A model generated the notes under the pieces. It saw only the letters and a list, made by a program, of their open reading frames with translations. It was not told the DNA's origin and made no database searches. The position numbers and the translations under genes are program-made. From an uncultured Clostridia bacterium (GTDB lineage: Bacteria; Bacillota; Clostridia; TANB77; CAG-508), in NCBI GenBank assembly GCA_934122085.1, contig CAKOVS010000002.1, positions 124,001-188,000 on the forward strand: a stretch of DNA of 64,000 nucleotides, written 5' to 3'. Shown piece by piece: positions 50,607 through 60,290 of the stretch (its first letter is position 1; each line of letters starts with the position of its first letter).

Positions 50607-51512
50607 TTATGAAGTTATTGCAATTTCAGCTAACCTAATTGCATCTTCCTTTTTTTCTGCAGCACCAACAAATCCTCCATGATGGCAAAATAATGCTGTT
50701 TTTACACCTGTTACTTCTTGATACTCCTTTCCCTTTAATCCTAACCAATTATCTGGAACCGCCTTCATGGGAATATGCTGTTTTAAATCAGTAGTAACAA
50801 CTTGCCAGTTGTATCCACCTCTAAGAGACGGATATATAACAAACCACACTTCCAATGCTTTGGGATTTCTAGAAAAATAAAGCGATCTTGACCAAGAAAC
50901 ATACTTTTCCAAAATCATGATATGATTTCTTGATTTTTCAATAGCTTCTTCAATATAACTTTTGGCTTTTAACGAAGACATTGCCTTCTTTAATGTATTG
51001 TTAAATACTTTCTTGGCAAATTCACAAGCTTCCTTAAAAGCTTTGTCAAAGCTTTCATCTTCATCCCAAGTTGGATTAAAATCAGAAATTACCTGACTAA
51101 TGTTCATCACCGAAATCTCTGGTCTTGGAATTGTTACAATACCATTATCTACAGCATCAATTCCTTGAATCAACATTTTCTCAACAGCACTCCACAATGA
51201 CTTAGAATTAATATATTTCTTTTTTAACAATCTCATTCCAAAATCATTCCAAATCAAACCAGCTGAAGCATATGGAATTCCATTCTCTCGTACACCATTT
51301 CCTCCTTTTTGATGATGATCCCAACGACCTCCTCCAATATCATATACTATAACATCTGATTTTAGATCTTTTGGGACTTTCAGTGTCCGACAAACGACTA
51401 CATTCTCAAATAATTCTTCAAGAATGACAGTTGCCAACACTTCATCTGCATGGAAAACTCCAGCATGTGTAACTAACTGCGCTTCATAAACATTTGTTGT
51501 CATTCTAATCAT
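50607..51512 (-). CDS. MYG1/UPF0160 family DHH-like metal-dependent protein
   Basis: A 301-aa protein of the MYG1 family: N-terminal VTHAGVFHADEVLATVIL, VIVYDIGGGRWDHHQKGGNG, IQGIDAVDNG, and C-terminal TGVKTALFCHHGGFVGAAEK. These His/Asp clusters are those of DHH-type phosphoesterases; the mammalian homologue is an RNA exonuclease. Bacterial function is unknown. The start at 51512 follows GGAGG; the frame runs upstream to 51590 with no site. Codon use is a little less A/T-biased than neighbours. Confidence 0.88.
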   Translation of the reverse strand: MIRMTTNVYEAQLVTHAGVFHADEVLATVILEELFENVVVCRTLKVPKDLKSDVIVYDIGGGRWDHHQKGGNGVRENGIPYASAGLIWNDFGMRLLKKKYINSKSLWSAVEKMLIQGIDAVDNGIVTIPRPEISVMNISQVISDFNPTWDEDESFDKAFKEACEFAKKVFNNTLKKAMSSLKAKSYIEEAIEKSRNHIMILEKYVSWSRSLYFSRNPKALEVWFVIYPSLRGGYNWQVVTTDLKQHIPMKAVPDNWLGLKGKEYQEVTGVKTALFCHHGGFVGAAEKKEDAIRLAEIAITS

Positions 51513-51647
51513 AAATAACCTCCATAAGTCATTCAAGTATAAAGTTTTTAAACATATATTAAGTATAACACAATTTACATAATTTTGCAATTATAAATTT
51601 TAATAAACAATGTTTTTTATTATCAAATAACTTTCCTAATATATAAA

Positions 51648-51675
51648 AGAGAATTAGATTTTATTCTAATTCTCT
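51648..51675 (-). terminator. terminator of tsf
   Basis: AGAGAATTAGA/TCTAATTCTCT, 11-bp perfect stem, then TTTTATATAT on the minus strand; the flank resembles the tail of the interspersed repeat (CTTTCCTAATATATAAAA). Confidence 0.85.
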
Positions 51676-51684
51676 CTAAATAAC

Positions 51685-52560
51685 TTATTTCAATTGTTTC
51701 ATAACTTCTTCAGCAAAGTTTTCTTCTTTCTTTTCGATACCTTCACCTGTTTCAAATCTTGCAAATTCAAGAACTTTTGAATCTTTTAATATGTCAGAAA
51801 CTTTTTTGCTTGGATCTTTAACAAATTCTTGGTCTACTAAACAAATTTCTTGATAAAATTTGTTAATTCTTCCTAAAACTATTTTTTCAGCAATTGCTTC
51901 TGGTTTTCCTTCATTCATTGTTTGAATTTTTAAAATTTCTTTTTCTTTTTCTACTCTTTCAGCAGGTACTTGATTTCTATCAATAAATTCAGGTCTTGCT
52001 GCAGCTATTTGCATACATACATCTTTTGCTAATTCTTTAGTTCCAGATGTCATATTTACTAATACTGCAATTTTTCCATCACCATGAATATATTTTTCAA
52101 TTAATCCATCTGTTGTTTCAAATCTTGCAAATCTTCTTATTGAAATATTTTCTCCGATTGTTGCTATTTTTCCAATTAATGCTTCATTAACTGTTTTTCC
52201 TTCTTCAAACATTGCTGGTTCTGCTAATAATGCTTCTACTGATTCTGGATTATTTTTTACTATTTGTTTTGCAACATCCATTACAAATGTTCTGAATTCT
52301 TCATTTTTTGCAACAAAATCTGTTTCAGAGTTAACTTCAACTATTGCTCCTACTTTTTCATCTTCTGAAATATATGCTTCTACCATACCTTCAGCAGCAA
52401 CTCTTCCTGATTTTTTTGCAGCCTTTGTAATTCCTTTTTCACGTAAAAGTTCTGCAGCTTTTTCTAAATCTCCATCTGTTTCTGTTAAAACTTTCTTGCA
52501 GTCCATCATTCCTGCTCCTGTTTTTTCTCTTAATTCTTTAACTAATGCAGCTGTAACCAT
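51685..52560 (-). CDS. tsf: translation elongation factor Ts
   Basis: Nucleotide exchange factor for EF-Tu. The 291-aa protein has the signature LREKTGAGMMDCKKVLTE in the N-terminal UBA-like domain, NSETDFVAKNEEF, and the core domain halves up to VLEFARFETGEGIEKKEENF. It follows rpsB with a 105-bp gap holding a hairpin, the usual rpsB-tsf order. Confidence 0.97.
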   Translation of the reverse strand: MVTAALVKELREKTGAGMMDCKKVLTETDGDLEKAAELLREKGITKAAKKSGRVAAEGMVEAYISEDEKVGAIVEVNSETDFVAKNEEFRTFVMDVAKQIVKNNPESVEALLAEPAMFEEGKTVNEALIGKIATIGENISIRRFARFETTDGLIEKYIHGDGKIAVLVNMTSGTKELAKDVCMQIAAARPEFIDRNQVPAERVEKEKEILKIQTMNEGKPEAIAEKIVLGRINKFYQEICLVDQEFVKDPSKKVSDILKDSKVLEFARFETGEGIEKKEENFAEEVMKQLK

Positions 52561-52624
52561 TATTTATTCCTCCTTTTAAATTTTAATAATTGTTTATTTC
52601 AATTATTATATATACTTATTAAAA

Positions 52625-52652
52625 TAGAGTAGAGCAGTAGAGCCCCACTCTT
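52625..52652 (-). terminator. hairpin between rpsB and tsf
   Basis: AGAGTGGGGC/GCTCTACTCT stem with a mismatch, followed by ATTTTAATAAG. Probably an attenuating terminator letting part of the rpsB transcripts continue into tsf. Confidence 0.55.
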
Positions 52653-52665
52653 TTATTCTTAATTA

Positions 52666-53445
52666 TTATTCAGCTTTTTCGTCAGCTTCACTTGCAACTT
52701 GTTCCATTGATGTAACTTCTTCTTCAACATTTTGTTCTTCTGTTTCTGTTGCTTCAAAGCTTTCACCTTGTTTTCCTTCAATGATTGCATTTGCCATAAC
52801 ATCTGCTATTAAACTTACAGATCTTATTGCATCATCATTTCCTGGAATTGGATAATCTAAGTCTTGTGGATTGCAGTTTGTATCTACAATTCCTACTACT
52901 GGTATGTTTAATTTTTTAGCTTCTAATATTGCTATTCTTTCTTTTTTAGGATCTACTAAGAAGATAACTCCTGGTAATTTGTCCATTTCTTTGATTCCAC
53001 CAAGATTTTTTTCTAGTTTTTCCATTTCTTTCTTTAATAGAATTACTTCTTTTTTAGGTAATACATCAAATGTACCATCTTCTTCCATTTTCTCAAGATC
53101 TTTTAATCTTTGAATTCTTTTTTGAATTGTATCAAAGTTTGTTAACATTCCACCTAACCATCTTTGATTTACATAGTACATTCCACTCTTTATTGCTGCA
53201 TCTTTCATGCAATCTTGAGCTTGTTTTTTTGTTCCTACAAATAGAACTGTTTTTCCTTCTTCTACTTGTTCTTTGATGAATTCATATGCTTCATCAATTT
53301 TCTTTGAAGCTTTTTGTAAGTCGATGATATGAATACCATTTCTAGCTTGGAATATGTATTCTGCCATTCTTGGATCCCATCTTCTTGTTTGATGTCCAAA
53401 GTGAACACCTGCTTCTAGTAATTGTTTCATTGCAACTACTGCCAT
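52666..53445 (-). CDS. rpsB: 30S ribosomal protein S2
   Basis: Opens MAVVAMKQLLEAGVHFGHQT and includes RRWDPRMAEYIFQARNGIHI, LFVGTKKQAQDC, YYVNQRWLGGMLTNF and PGVIFLVDPKKERIAILEA, all S2 hallmarks. The C-terminal ~35 residues are acidic. The start at 53445 is set by GGGAGG; the frame continues upstream to 53478. The 160-bp region before it has a small hairpin (GCCTAT/ATAGGT near 53513-53496) that might be an autoregulatory leader, unproven. Confidence 0.96.
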   Translation of the reverse strand: MAVVAMKQLLEAGVHFGHQTRRWDPRMAEYIFQARNGIHIIDLQKASKKIDEAYEFIKEQVEEGKTVLFVGTKKQAQDCMKDAAIKSGMYYVNQRWLGGMLTNFDTIQKRIQRLKDLEKMEEDGTFDVLPKKEVILLKKEMEKLEKNLGGIKEMDKLPGVIFLVDPKKERIAILEAKKLNIPVVGIVDTNCNPQDLDYPIPGNDDAIRSVSLIADVMANAIIEGKQGESFEATETEEQNVEEEVTSMEQVASEADEKAE

Positions 53446-53639
53446 TTCTAATTCCTCCCTTTTTGTTATAACTTCCATAAAGTATCTTCATCTATTTGGA
53501 CCTATTTTCATAGGCACTTCCTAATAAACTACTCTTTATGTGTTTTTTACGCTCATTATTATAACACATTTTTTGGAAAAATCAAGTGTTTTTTATGTTT
53601 TCGTTACATTTTCAGGCCAAAATTTGAATTTTTTAATGT

Positions 53640-54776
53640 TTATACAAATTCTTCCCACACTAAATTAGCTAAATCTATTCCTTTATTAGATAATCTAATA
53701 TTATCATCTTGTACTATTATTAATTTTTCATCAGAAAGTTTTTTTAATTCATTTCTGTATAAATAAATTGGATTATCTCCAAACTTATTTTTAAATTCAC
53801 TTATTTTTATTCCAGCTATTTTACGCAACCCCAGAAGCATAAATTCTTTTTTAGAATCTTCTTCTTTTTGTATTTCATGTATAATTCTATTTTTTTCAAA
53901 TTCTCCTTTTTGAACATTCTTAATATATTCTTTTATATCTTCAGTATTAGAATATCTTGTTATATCTCTATAAGAATGTGCACCTGCACCAATTCCAACA
54001 TATTCCATTTGATTCCAACAATTCATATTATGTTTTGATTCATACCCTTTTTTGGCAAAATTAGATATTTCATAATGTTTATATCCATTTAATTCTAATG
54101 TATTTTTAACATACCAATACATATTTCTTTCTAACTCTTCATCTGGCAATTTTAACTTTCCATTTTCTATTTTAGTTGCAATAGGTGTACCATCTTCAAC
54201 AATTAATGAATATACAGATATATGTTTTGGAGCTAATTTCAGTACATTTTCTAAACTTTCTTTTAAATCACTAATTCTCTGATTTGGAAGTCCTAACATT
54301 AAATCAACATTTATATTTTTAAAACCAACTTTTTTTGCCATTTTATATGTTTCTAAAAATTGTTCATAATTATGAATTCTACCAATCTGCTTTAATAACT
54401 CATCATTTGTAGTTTGTAGTCCTATACTTATTCTGTTAATACCACAATCAATATAGTCTTGTAGTTTTTCTTGAGTTACTGTTCCAGGATTAACTTCAAT
54501 TGTTATTTCAGTATCTTGTGCAACATTTTTTTCTTTTATCTTTTCCAATATTTGCACAATAAATTTACTATCTATATATGATGGTGTTCCTCCACCAATA
54601 TATATTGTTGTTATTTCTGATTTTATTTTTACATGCTCGATTTCCTTTTTTACTGAATCTACATATTTTTCAATCAAATCATCTTTTCCACAATATGATA
54701 TAAAATCACAATAATCACATTTTTTCTTACAAAATGGGATATGTACATATATTCCTATTTTATTTTTTATTATCAT
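53640..54776 (-). CDS. hemW: HemW-type radical SAM protein
   Basis: Radical SAM protein of 378 aa with the cluster motif CKKKCDYC (C16, C20, C23), IYIGGGTPSYI, and the HemW C-terminal domain (WNQMEYVGIGAGAHSY, EEDSKKEFMLLGLRK). Annotated historically as oxygen-independent coproporphyrinogen oxidase, HemW is a heme chaperone. It overlaps whiA's 3' end by 17 bases, so the pair is coupled. Confidence 0.93.
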   Translation of the reverse strand: MIIKNKIGIYVHIPFCKKKCDYCDFISYCGKDDLIEKYVDSVKKEIEHVKIKSEITTIYIGGGTPSYIDSKFIVQILEKIKEKNVAQDTEITIEVNPGTVTQEKLQDYIDCGINRISIGLQTTNDELLKQIGRIHNYEQFLETYKMAKKVGFKNINVDLMLGLPNQRISDLKESLENVLKLAPKHISVYSLIVEDGTPIATKIENGKLKLPDEELERNMYWYVKNTLELNGYKHYEISNFAKKGYESKHNMNCWNQMEYVGIGAGAHSYRDITRYSNTEDIKEYIKNVQKGEFEKNRIIHEIQKEEDSKKEFMLLGLRKIAGIKISEFKNKFGDNPIYLYRNELKKLSDEKLIIVQDDNIRLSNKGIDLANLVWEEFV

Positions 54777-55608
54777 CTATTTTCTTACCAATCTCCATTA
54801 CTTTTTTTAATCTATAATTTACTCCAGATTTACCTATTGGTGTTTTTAACATTTTTCCAAGTTCTATCAGACTTGCACTAGGATTTTGTAATCTAAGTTC
54901 TGCTATTTCTTTTAATGGTTCTTCTAATTTTTCGAATTCACCATTTTGTTTTAATTTTCTTATTATTTCAATCTGTTCTATTGAAGCATTCATAGTTTTA
55001 TTCATATTTGCAGTTTCACAATTTACTAATCTATTTACTTTATTATTCATTTCCCTTTTTACTCTAATTTCTTCAAATTTTAAGACAGATTTATTTGCCC
55101 CTAATAAAGCTAATGTTTTTGAGATTTCTTCACCATCTTTTAAATATATTGTATATTCTTTATTTTTTTCTATAACATTACTTTTTATATCAAAACTACT
55201 TAATCCTTCTACTATAATATCTGCATAATCTTTTTTTCTAACACTTATTTCTAAATGATATGTATTTTCAGGATTGTTAATAGAACCTGAGCCCAAATAG
55301 GCTCCTCTTACTATATTTTTCAATTGCTCTATTGTTAAGTTCTCTATTTGGATTTCAACTTTTGGACAAGTTATTACAAATAACTTTCCTTGGATGTTTA
55401 TATTATATGTTTCAATTCCACAATTACTCAACAATCGTGCAAATCTATTAATATTATATTCATTTTCTGTTGAAAATTTTATTTTATTTTTTTCTTCAGA
55501 TATATTACTACTCATCAAATATCCCATAAGTTCATATTTAACATTTTCTTTATTTGATAGTTTTTCTGATTTGCTTATCTCTTCTTTTAATTCTGTTGAA
55601 AAAGACAT
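54760..55608 (-). CDS. whiA: DNA-binding protein WhiA
   Basis: About 282 aa. N-terminal LAGLIDADG-like half (FSTELKEEISKSEKLSNKEN, RGAYLGSGSINNPENTYHLE) and C-terminal helix-turn-helix (AELRLQNPSASLIELGKMLK, then TPIGKSGVNYRLKK). WhiA regulates development or division in Gram-positives. Start at 55608 (MSFSTELK) follows GGAGG; the upstream ATG at 55623 overlaps the prmC stop. Confidence 0.94.
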   Translation of the reverse strand: MSFSTELKEEISKSEKLSNKENVKYELMGYLMSSNISEEKNKIKFSTENEYNINRFARLLSNCGIETYNINIQGKLFVITCPKVEIQIENLTIEQLKNIVRGAYLGSGSINNPENTYHLEISVRKKDYADIIVEGLSSFDIKSNVIEKNKEYTIYLKDGEEISKTLALLGANKSVLKFEEIRVKREMNNKVNRLVNCETANMNKTMNASIEQIEIIRKLKQNGEFEKLEEPLKEIAELRLQNPSASLIELGKMLKTPIGKSGVNYRLKKVMEIGKKIDDNKK

Positions 55609-55619
55609 ATTTCCTCCAA

Positions 55620-56459
55620 TCATAAAACTTGTGTTATTATTATTCTGTCATTTCCATATAAATCTTTTTTACAATATGTATTTTTATAATTTTGTTCATC
55701 TTCAATTATTTTAATTACATCATTTTTTTGATTATATCCAATTTCAAAACATAGAAAACTTCCTGTTTTTAAATAATTAATTGCTTGTTCTGTAATTATT
55801 CTATAAAAATCTAATCCATCTTCTCCACCATCTAATGCAATTTTGGGTTCTTTTTGAACTTCTTCACTTAGTTTTTTTATTTCATCTTTTCTTATATATG
55901 GTGGATTTGAAACTATAATGTCAAATTTTTTATTATCTAATTTATCAAATAAATCTGATTTCAAAAAATTTATTTTTGTTTCTAATTTTTTTGCATTTTT
56001 TTGTGCTATTTCTAATGCCTTTTCACTTATATCTACAGCTGTTATATCTGCATTTGGCACAAATTTTTTTAATGATATTGCAATTGCTCCACTTCCTGTA
56101 CATAAATCTAATATCCTTGGTGAATTATATTTTTGAGCAATTTTTATGACTTCTTCAACTAATATTTCTGTATCCGGCCTTGGGATTAATACATTTTCAT
56201 CAACAAAAAAGTCCATTTTCATAAATTCCTGTCTATGTGTTATATGTTGTAATGGTACTCCTTTTGTTAGTTTTTCAATATTAACAAAATATTGCCATTG
56301 TTGTTGTTTATCAATTTCTTTATTATCATAAACTATAATATATTGCCTTGGTTTATCTAAAACATATTGTAATAATAGTCTTGCTTTTAATTTTGGGCTT
56401 TCTACATTATTTGATTTTAACATTATCATTCCTTTTGTTATTGCTTGTTTTATTGTCAT
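55620..56459 (-). CDS. prmC: release factor glutamine methyltransferase
   Basis: Methylates the GGQ glutamine of release factors RF1/RF2. The 279-aa protein has an N-terminal helical domain, SAM-binding LDLCTGSGAIAISLKK, and the active-site motif VSNPPYIRKDE. It lies between murD and whiA in one minus-strand operon. Confidence 0.95.
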   Translation of the reverse strand: MTIKQAITKGMIMLKSNNVESPKLKARLLLQYVLDKPRQYIIVYDNKEIDKQQQWQYFVNIEKLTKGVPLQHITHRQEFMKMDFFVDENVLIPRPDTEILVEEVIKIAQKYNSPRILDLCTGSGAIAISLKKFVPNADITAVDISEKALEIAQKNAKKLETKINFLKSDLFDKLDNKKFDIIVSNPPYIRKDEIKKLSEEVQKEPKIALDGGEDGLDFYRIITEQAINYLKTGSFLCFEIGYNQKNDVIKIIEDEQNYKNTYCKKDLYGNDRIIITQVL

Positions 56460-56487
56460 TAATCCCCCACCTCTATTTCTTTTGTTT

Positions 56488-57888
56488 TTAAAATTTATTT
56501 ACTTCTTCTCTAAATTGATCTCCTCTATCATACATATCTTTAAACATATCAAAACTTGTACTTGCTGGTGAGAATAATACTATTTGACCAGGTTTTGCAA
56601 TTCTTTTTGCTAATTCTAAACTTTCTCTAAATGTTTCACACATATGTATATCTAAAGTTTTATTTTGATTTTCCAATTCATTTTTTACTGCTGTATATAT
56701 TTTATTTGCTGTTTGACCAATTAATATTAAACTTTTTACTTTTTCTACAATTGGTTTTGCAATCGGTGTATAATCTAAATTTTTATCTGCTCCACCTGCT
56801 ATTAACACTATTTCTTTATTAAATGAATTTAATGCTGATATTCCTCTTGTTGGTGTTGTACTTGCAGAATCATTATACCATTCCACTCCATTTAGTGTTC
56901 TTACCAATTCTAATCTATGATGTACTCCTGCAAATTCTTTTATTGTATCAACTGCTTTTTCTGTACTTACTAATTTTTTTGTTAATGCTAATGCTGTACA
57001 TATATTTTCTAAATTATGAATTCCTTTTAATTTTATTTCATCTTGTGATACAATATGTTTTCTTATTCCATCATTACATTCTTTTACAATTCCATCTTCT
57101 ACAATAAATCCATAGTCTAATTTTTGTTTACTACTGAATAAGATAACATCACCTTTTGCATCATTTTGACATTCTCTAGTTAAATCATTGTCTGCATTTA
57201 TTACAAGTATTCCTGTATCTTTTTGATTTCTATATATATTCTTTTTAGCATCTATATATTCTTGGTAATCTTTATGTACATTTAAATGGTTTGGCGTTAT
57301 GTTTGTTATTGCAGATATGTCTGGACTAACTTTCATTCCCATTAATTGAAAACTACTTAATTCTAGTACTATTATATCTTCTGGCTTTATTTCATTTAAT
57401 TTTGTAAATAATGGAATACCTATATTTCCACCTAAATAGACTTTATATCCTGCATCTTCTAAAATTCTAGCTGTTAATGTTGTAGTTGTTGTTTTTCCAT
57501 CACTTCCAGTTATTCCAATTACTTTACAAGGTGCCATTTTTATTAATTGTTCTATTTCTGTTGTTATTATTGCTCCTCTTTGCGCTTCTTTTTCTAATTC
57601 AGGTTTTGTAGGCAAACAACTTGGTGATCTAAAAATTAAGTAAAATCCATGTAAATTGTCTAAATTTCTTTTTCCAAAATAATATTTAAAATTATATTTT
57701 TTTAATTTTCCTAAAATATCTTTTGAAATTTTATCTTCTTCTCTGTCATCAAATACTGATACATCTGCTTTTTTTTCATGCAAATAATCTATTAATGGAA
57801 TATTACTTACTCCCATTCCAATTACTGCTATTTTTTTATTTTCTATATCTTTTTCAAATTGTTCTAATTTTTTATTTTTAAATTCCAT
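56488..57888 (-). CDS. murD: UDP-N-acetylmuramoylalanine--D-glutamate ligase
   Basis: Cytoplasmic Mur ligase adding D-Glu to UDP-MurNAc-Ala. The 466-aa protein has the N-terminal Rossmann part (IAVIGMGVSNIPLIDYL), the P-loop GITGSDGKTTTTTL, ITNITPNHLNVH, the family HHRLELV and YNDSASTTPTRG motifs, and the C-terminal IAGGADKNLDYTP. It uses the D-glutamate that murI supplies. Confidence 0.96.
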   Translation of the reverse strand: MEFKNKKLEQFEKDIENKKIAVIGMGVSNIPLIDYLHEKKADVSVFDDREEDKISKDILGKLKKYNFKYYFGKRNLDNLHGFYLIFRSPSCLPTKPELEKEAQRGAIITTEIEQLIKMAPCKVIGITGSDGKTTTTTLTARILEDAGYKVYLGGNIGIPLFTKLNEIKPEDIIVLELSSFQLMGMKVSPDISAITNITPNHLNVHKDYQEYIDAKKNIYRNQKDTGILVINADNDLTRECQNDAKGDVILFSSKQKLDYGFIVEDGIVKECNDGIRKHIVSQDEIKLKGIHNLENICTALALTKKLVSTEKAVDTIKEFAGVHHRLELVRTLNGVEWYNDSASTTPTRGISALNSFNKEIVLIAGGADKNLDYTPIAKPIVEKVKSLILIGQTANKIYTAVKNELENQNKTLDIHMCETFRESLELAKRIAKPGQIVLFSPASTSFDMFKDMYDRGDQFREEVNKF

Positions 57889-58016
57889 TTTTATCTCATC
57901 CTTTCAAAGGTGCAAATTAATATTTCTTTTTACTGAAATATATTCATTCTATTGTATTCATTTTTTCGATTTTCGTCCTTATTATATATCTTTTTTTTGT
58001 TTTTTACAATATAATT

Positions 58017-58044
58017 GCATATTTCTTGCAACTATGGGGACAAT
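58017..58044 (+). promoter_or_regulatory. candidate forespore (sigma-F/sigma-G type) promoter
   Basis: GCATA (58017-58021) and GGGGACAAT (58036-58044) match the sigma-F-type boxes GYATA and GGnnAnAnT, with a 14-bp spacer (about one short of the usual). It lies 33 bp upstream of the tiny K/N-rich gene. No good sigma-A promoter competes at this spot. Confidence 0.5.
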
Positions 58045-58076
58045 ATTTTTGTAAATTAAAATTGGAGGTGTTATTT

Positions 58077-58154
58077 ATGTCAGAAAAGAATAATAACCAA
58101 AATAAAAATAATAATAGTAAAAAAAATAATAATCAAAAAAATAACAATAAATAG
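58077..58154 (+). CDS. 25-aa Lys/Asn-rich microprotein
   Basis: A tiny ORF with GGAGG eight bases upstream: MSEKNNNQNKNNNSKKNNNQ plus five more residues. Twenty-three of 25 residues are N, K, Q, S or E. It ends before a strong terminator, so it is a complete transcription unit. Composition and the forespore-type promoter suggest a small spore component, like minor small acid-soluble spore proteins, but there is no clear homology. It could also be a basic nucleic-acid-binding peptide. Confidence 0.6.
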   Translation: MSEKNNNQNKNNNSKKNNNQKNNNK

Positions 58155-58170
58155 TTTTGTATATGAAAAA

Positions 58171-58200
58171 AAGCTGAGATATATTATCTCAGCTTTTTTT
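58171..58200. terminator. bidirectional terminator between microprotein gene and clpX
   Basis: AAGCTGAGAT/ATCTCAGCTT with loop ATATT, A-run before and T-run after: suited to stop both convergent transcripts. Confidence 0.88.
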
Positions 58201-58213
58201 ATTTATACATGTT

Positions 58214-59530
58214 TTATGCAGTTTCTTTTACTTCTGCTTGAACTCTTTGTTTCTTTTTAGATTCTTTATTTGGATTTTCTATAATTTTAGGTTTTGCATT
58301 ATTTTGAATTGTATCTTTTGTTATAATACATTTCTCAATTTTTTCATTTGATGGAATGTCATACATTATATCTGTCATAACATTTTCTATTATTGAACGT
58401 AATCCTCTTGCTCCTGTTTTTCTTTCAATTGCTTTATCAACAATTGCTTCAAGTGCATCTGGTTCAAATTCTAGCTCTACACCATCAATTTCTAATAATT
58501 TTTTATATTGTTTTACTAATGCATTTTTTGGTTCTGTTGTTATTTTTATTAATGCTTTTCTATCTAATTCTTTTAATGTAGCTATAATTGGTAAACGACC
58601 TATAAATTCTGGAATCATTCCGAATTTTAATAAATCTTGTGGAAGTATTTGTTCAAATACTTCGTATTTATCCATATCTTTACTACTTTGAATTTCAGCA
58701 CCAAAACCTATTGATTTTTTTCCAATTCTATCTTTTATAATATTTTCTAGTCCTTCAAACGCTCCTCCACAAATAAATAATATATTTGATGTATCTATTT
58801 GTATCATTTCTTGTTGAGGATGTTTTCTTCCACCTTGTGGTGGAACTGATGCTATTGTTCCTTCTACTATTTTTAATAATGCTTGTTGAACACCTTCACC
58901 ACTTACATCTCTTGTTATTGATGGATTTTCAGATTTTCTTGTTATTTTGTCTATTTCATCAATATATATAATTCCTTTTTCTGCTTTTTCTATGTCTCCA
59001 TCAGCAGCTTGAATTAGTTTCAAAAGAATATTTTCAACATCTTCTCCTACATATCCAGCTTCTGTAAGTGTTGTTGCATCTGCTATTGCAAATGGTACAT
59101 TTAATATTTTTGCAAGTGTACTTGCTAATAATGTTTTTCCACATCCTGTTGGTCCTACTAATAAAATATTGCTTTTTTGAATTTCCACATCATCATCACT
59201 TATTTCTTTTTTTTCTTCAATATTTTCTTCATAAGCAACTCTTTTATAGTGATTATATACTGCTACTGCAAGAACTTTTTTTGCTTCTTCTTGCCCAATT
59301 ACATATTCATCAAGAATTTCTTTTATTTCTTTTGGACTTGGAATCTCATCTAATTCTGCTAAAGTATATGTGTCTTCATCAGAATATTCAGCATCAATTA
59401 TTTCATTACATAGCCCTACACATTCATTACAAATATATACACCAGGACCAGCAATTATTTTTCTAACATTATCTTGTGTTTTGCCACAAAATGAACATTT
59501 TACACTTTTTGGTATATCATTTTTTGCCAT
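58214..59530 (-). CDS. clpX: ClpX, ATPase subunit of ClpXP protease
   Basis: AAA+ unfoldase of 438 aa. Zinc-binding domain (CSFCGKTQDNV, CNECVGLCNE), Walker A GPTGCGKT, Walker B IIYIDEIDKI, the GYVGED pore-loop region, RIGKKSIGFG (ClpP-binding IGF loop) and sensor-2 KTGARGLRSI. It delivers substrates to ClpP, whose gene lies 17 bp upstream. Confidence 0.97.
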   Translation of the reverse strand: MAKNDIPKSVKCSFCGKTQDNVRKIIAGPGVYICNECVGLCNEIIDAEYSDEDTYTLAELDEIPSPKEIKEILDEYVIGQEEAKKVLAVAVYNHYKRVAYEENIEEKKEISDDDVEIQKSNILLVGPTGCGKTLLASTLAKILNVPFAIADATTLTEAGYVGEDVENILLKLIQAADGDIEKAEKGIIYIDEIDKITRKSENPSITRDVSGEGVQQALLKIVEGTIASVPPQGGRKHPQQEMIQIDTSNILFICGGAFEGLENIIKDRIGKKSIGFGAEIQSSKDMDKYEVFEQILPQDLLKFGMIPEFIGRLPIIATLKELDRKALIKITTEPKNALVKQYKKLLEIDGVELEFEPDALEAIVDKAIERKTGARGLRSIIENVMTDIMYDIPSNEKIEKCIITKDTIQNNAKPKIIENPNKESKKKQRVQAEVKETA

Positions 59531-59547
59531 TTTAATCTCCTTTTTTC

Positions 59548-60153
59548 TTAAGCTCTTTTTGTCATAATTCCATCTATCAAACCATATTCTAGGGCTTCTT
59601 CTGCTGTCATATAATTATCTCTTTCTGTATCTTTTTCTATAACATCTAGTGGTTTTCCTGTTCTTTCACTTAAGAATTTATTTAATTTTTCTCTTGTACG
59701 AACTAAATGGTCTGCATGAATTTTAATTTCTGTTGCTTGGCCTTGTAGTCCTCCACCACCAATCAATGGTTGATGTATCATAATTTCTGAATTTGGCATT
59801 GCAAATCTTTTTCCTTTTTCACCAGCTGTTAATAATACTGCTCCCATACTTGCTGCAAGTCCTACACATACTGTTTCAACTGGACATTTTATATAATTCA
59901 TTGTATCTACAATTGCCATTCCATCTGTTATTGATCCTCCAGGTGAATTTATATAAAAATATATTTCTTTATCTGGATCTTCTGATTCTAAGAATAACAT
60001 TTGTGCAACTATTAAACTTGATGTTGTTGGATTTACATCTTCTCCTAAGTATATTATTCTGTCTTTTAATAATCTTGAAAATATGTCATATGAACGTTCA
60101 CCTTTACTTGTTTGTTCAACAACATATGGTACTAAACTTGATTTTTCTAACAT
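59548..60153 (-). CDS. clpP: ClpP, proteolytic subunit
   Basis: A 201-aa serine peptidase with catalytic S102 (GLAASMGAVLL), H127 (IMIHQPL) and D175 (EKDTERD). INSPGGSITDGMA is also conserved. Located between tig and clpX, the conserved tig-clpP-clpX order. Confidence 0.97.
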   Translation of the reverse strand: MLEKSSLVPYVVEQTSKGERSYDIFSRLLKDRIIYLGEDVNPTTSSLIVAQMLFLESEDPDKEIYFYINSPGGSITDGMAIVDTMNYIKCPVETVCVGLAASMGAVLLTAGEKGKRFAMPNSEIMIHQPLIGGGGLQGQATEIKIHADHLVRTREKLNKFLSERTGKPLDVIEKDTERDNYMTAEEALEYGLIDGIMTKRA

Positions 60154-60230
60154 AATTTATCCTCCCTACCCTTGTAATTTTATCACAAGTATATAAATAT
60201 TTACTCTAATTATAGTCTATTAGAGTAGAA

Positions 60231-60283
60231 AAAGTTAGGTAAAACTTCTCTATTTTTAATAAAAGACTTTCCCCCTAACTTCT
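60231..60283 (-). terminator. possible hairpin between tig and clpP
   Basis: AAGTTAGG/CCTAACTT arms enclosing ~35 bases, T5 after the second arm on the minus strand. It may separate tig from clpPX transcripts in part. Confidence 0.5.
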
Positions 60284-60290
60284 TTTTACT

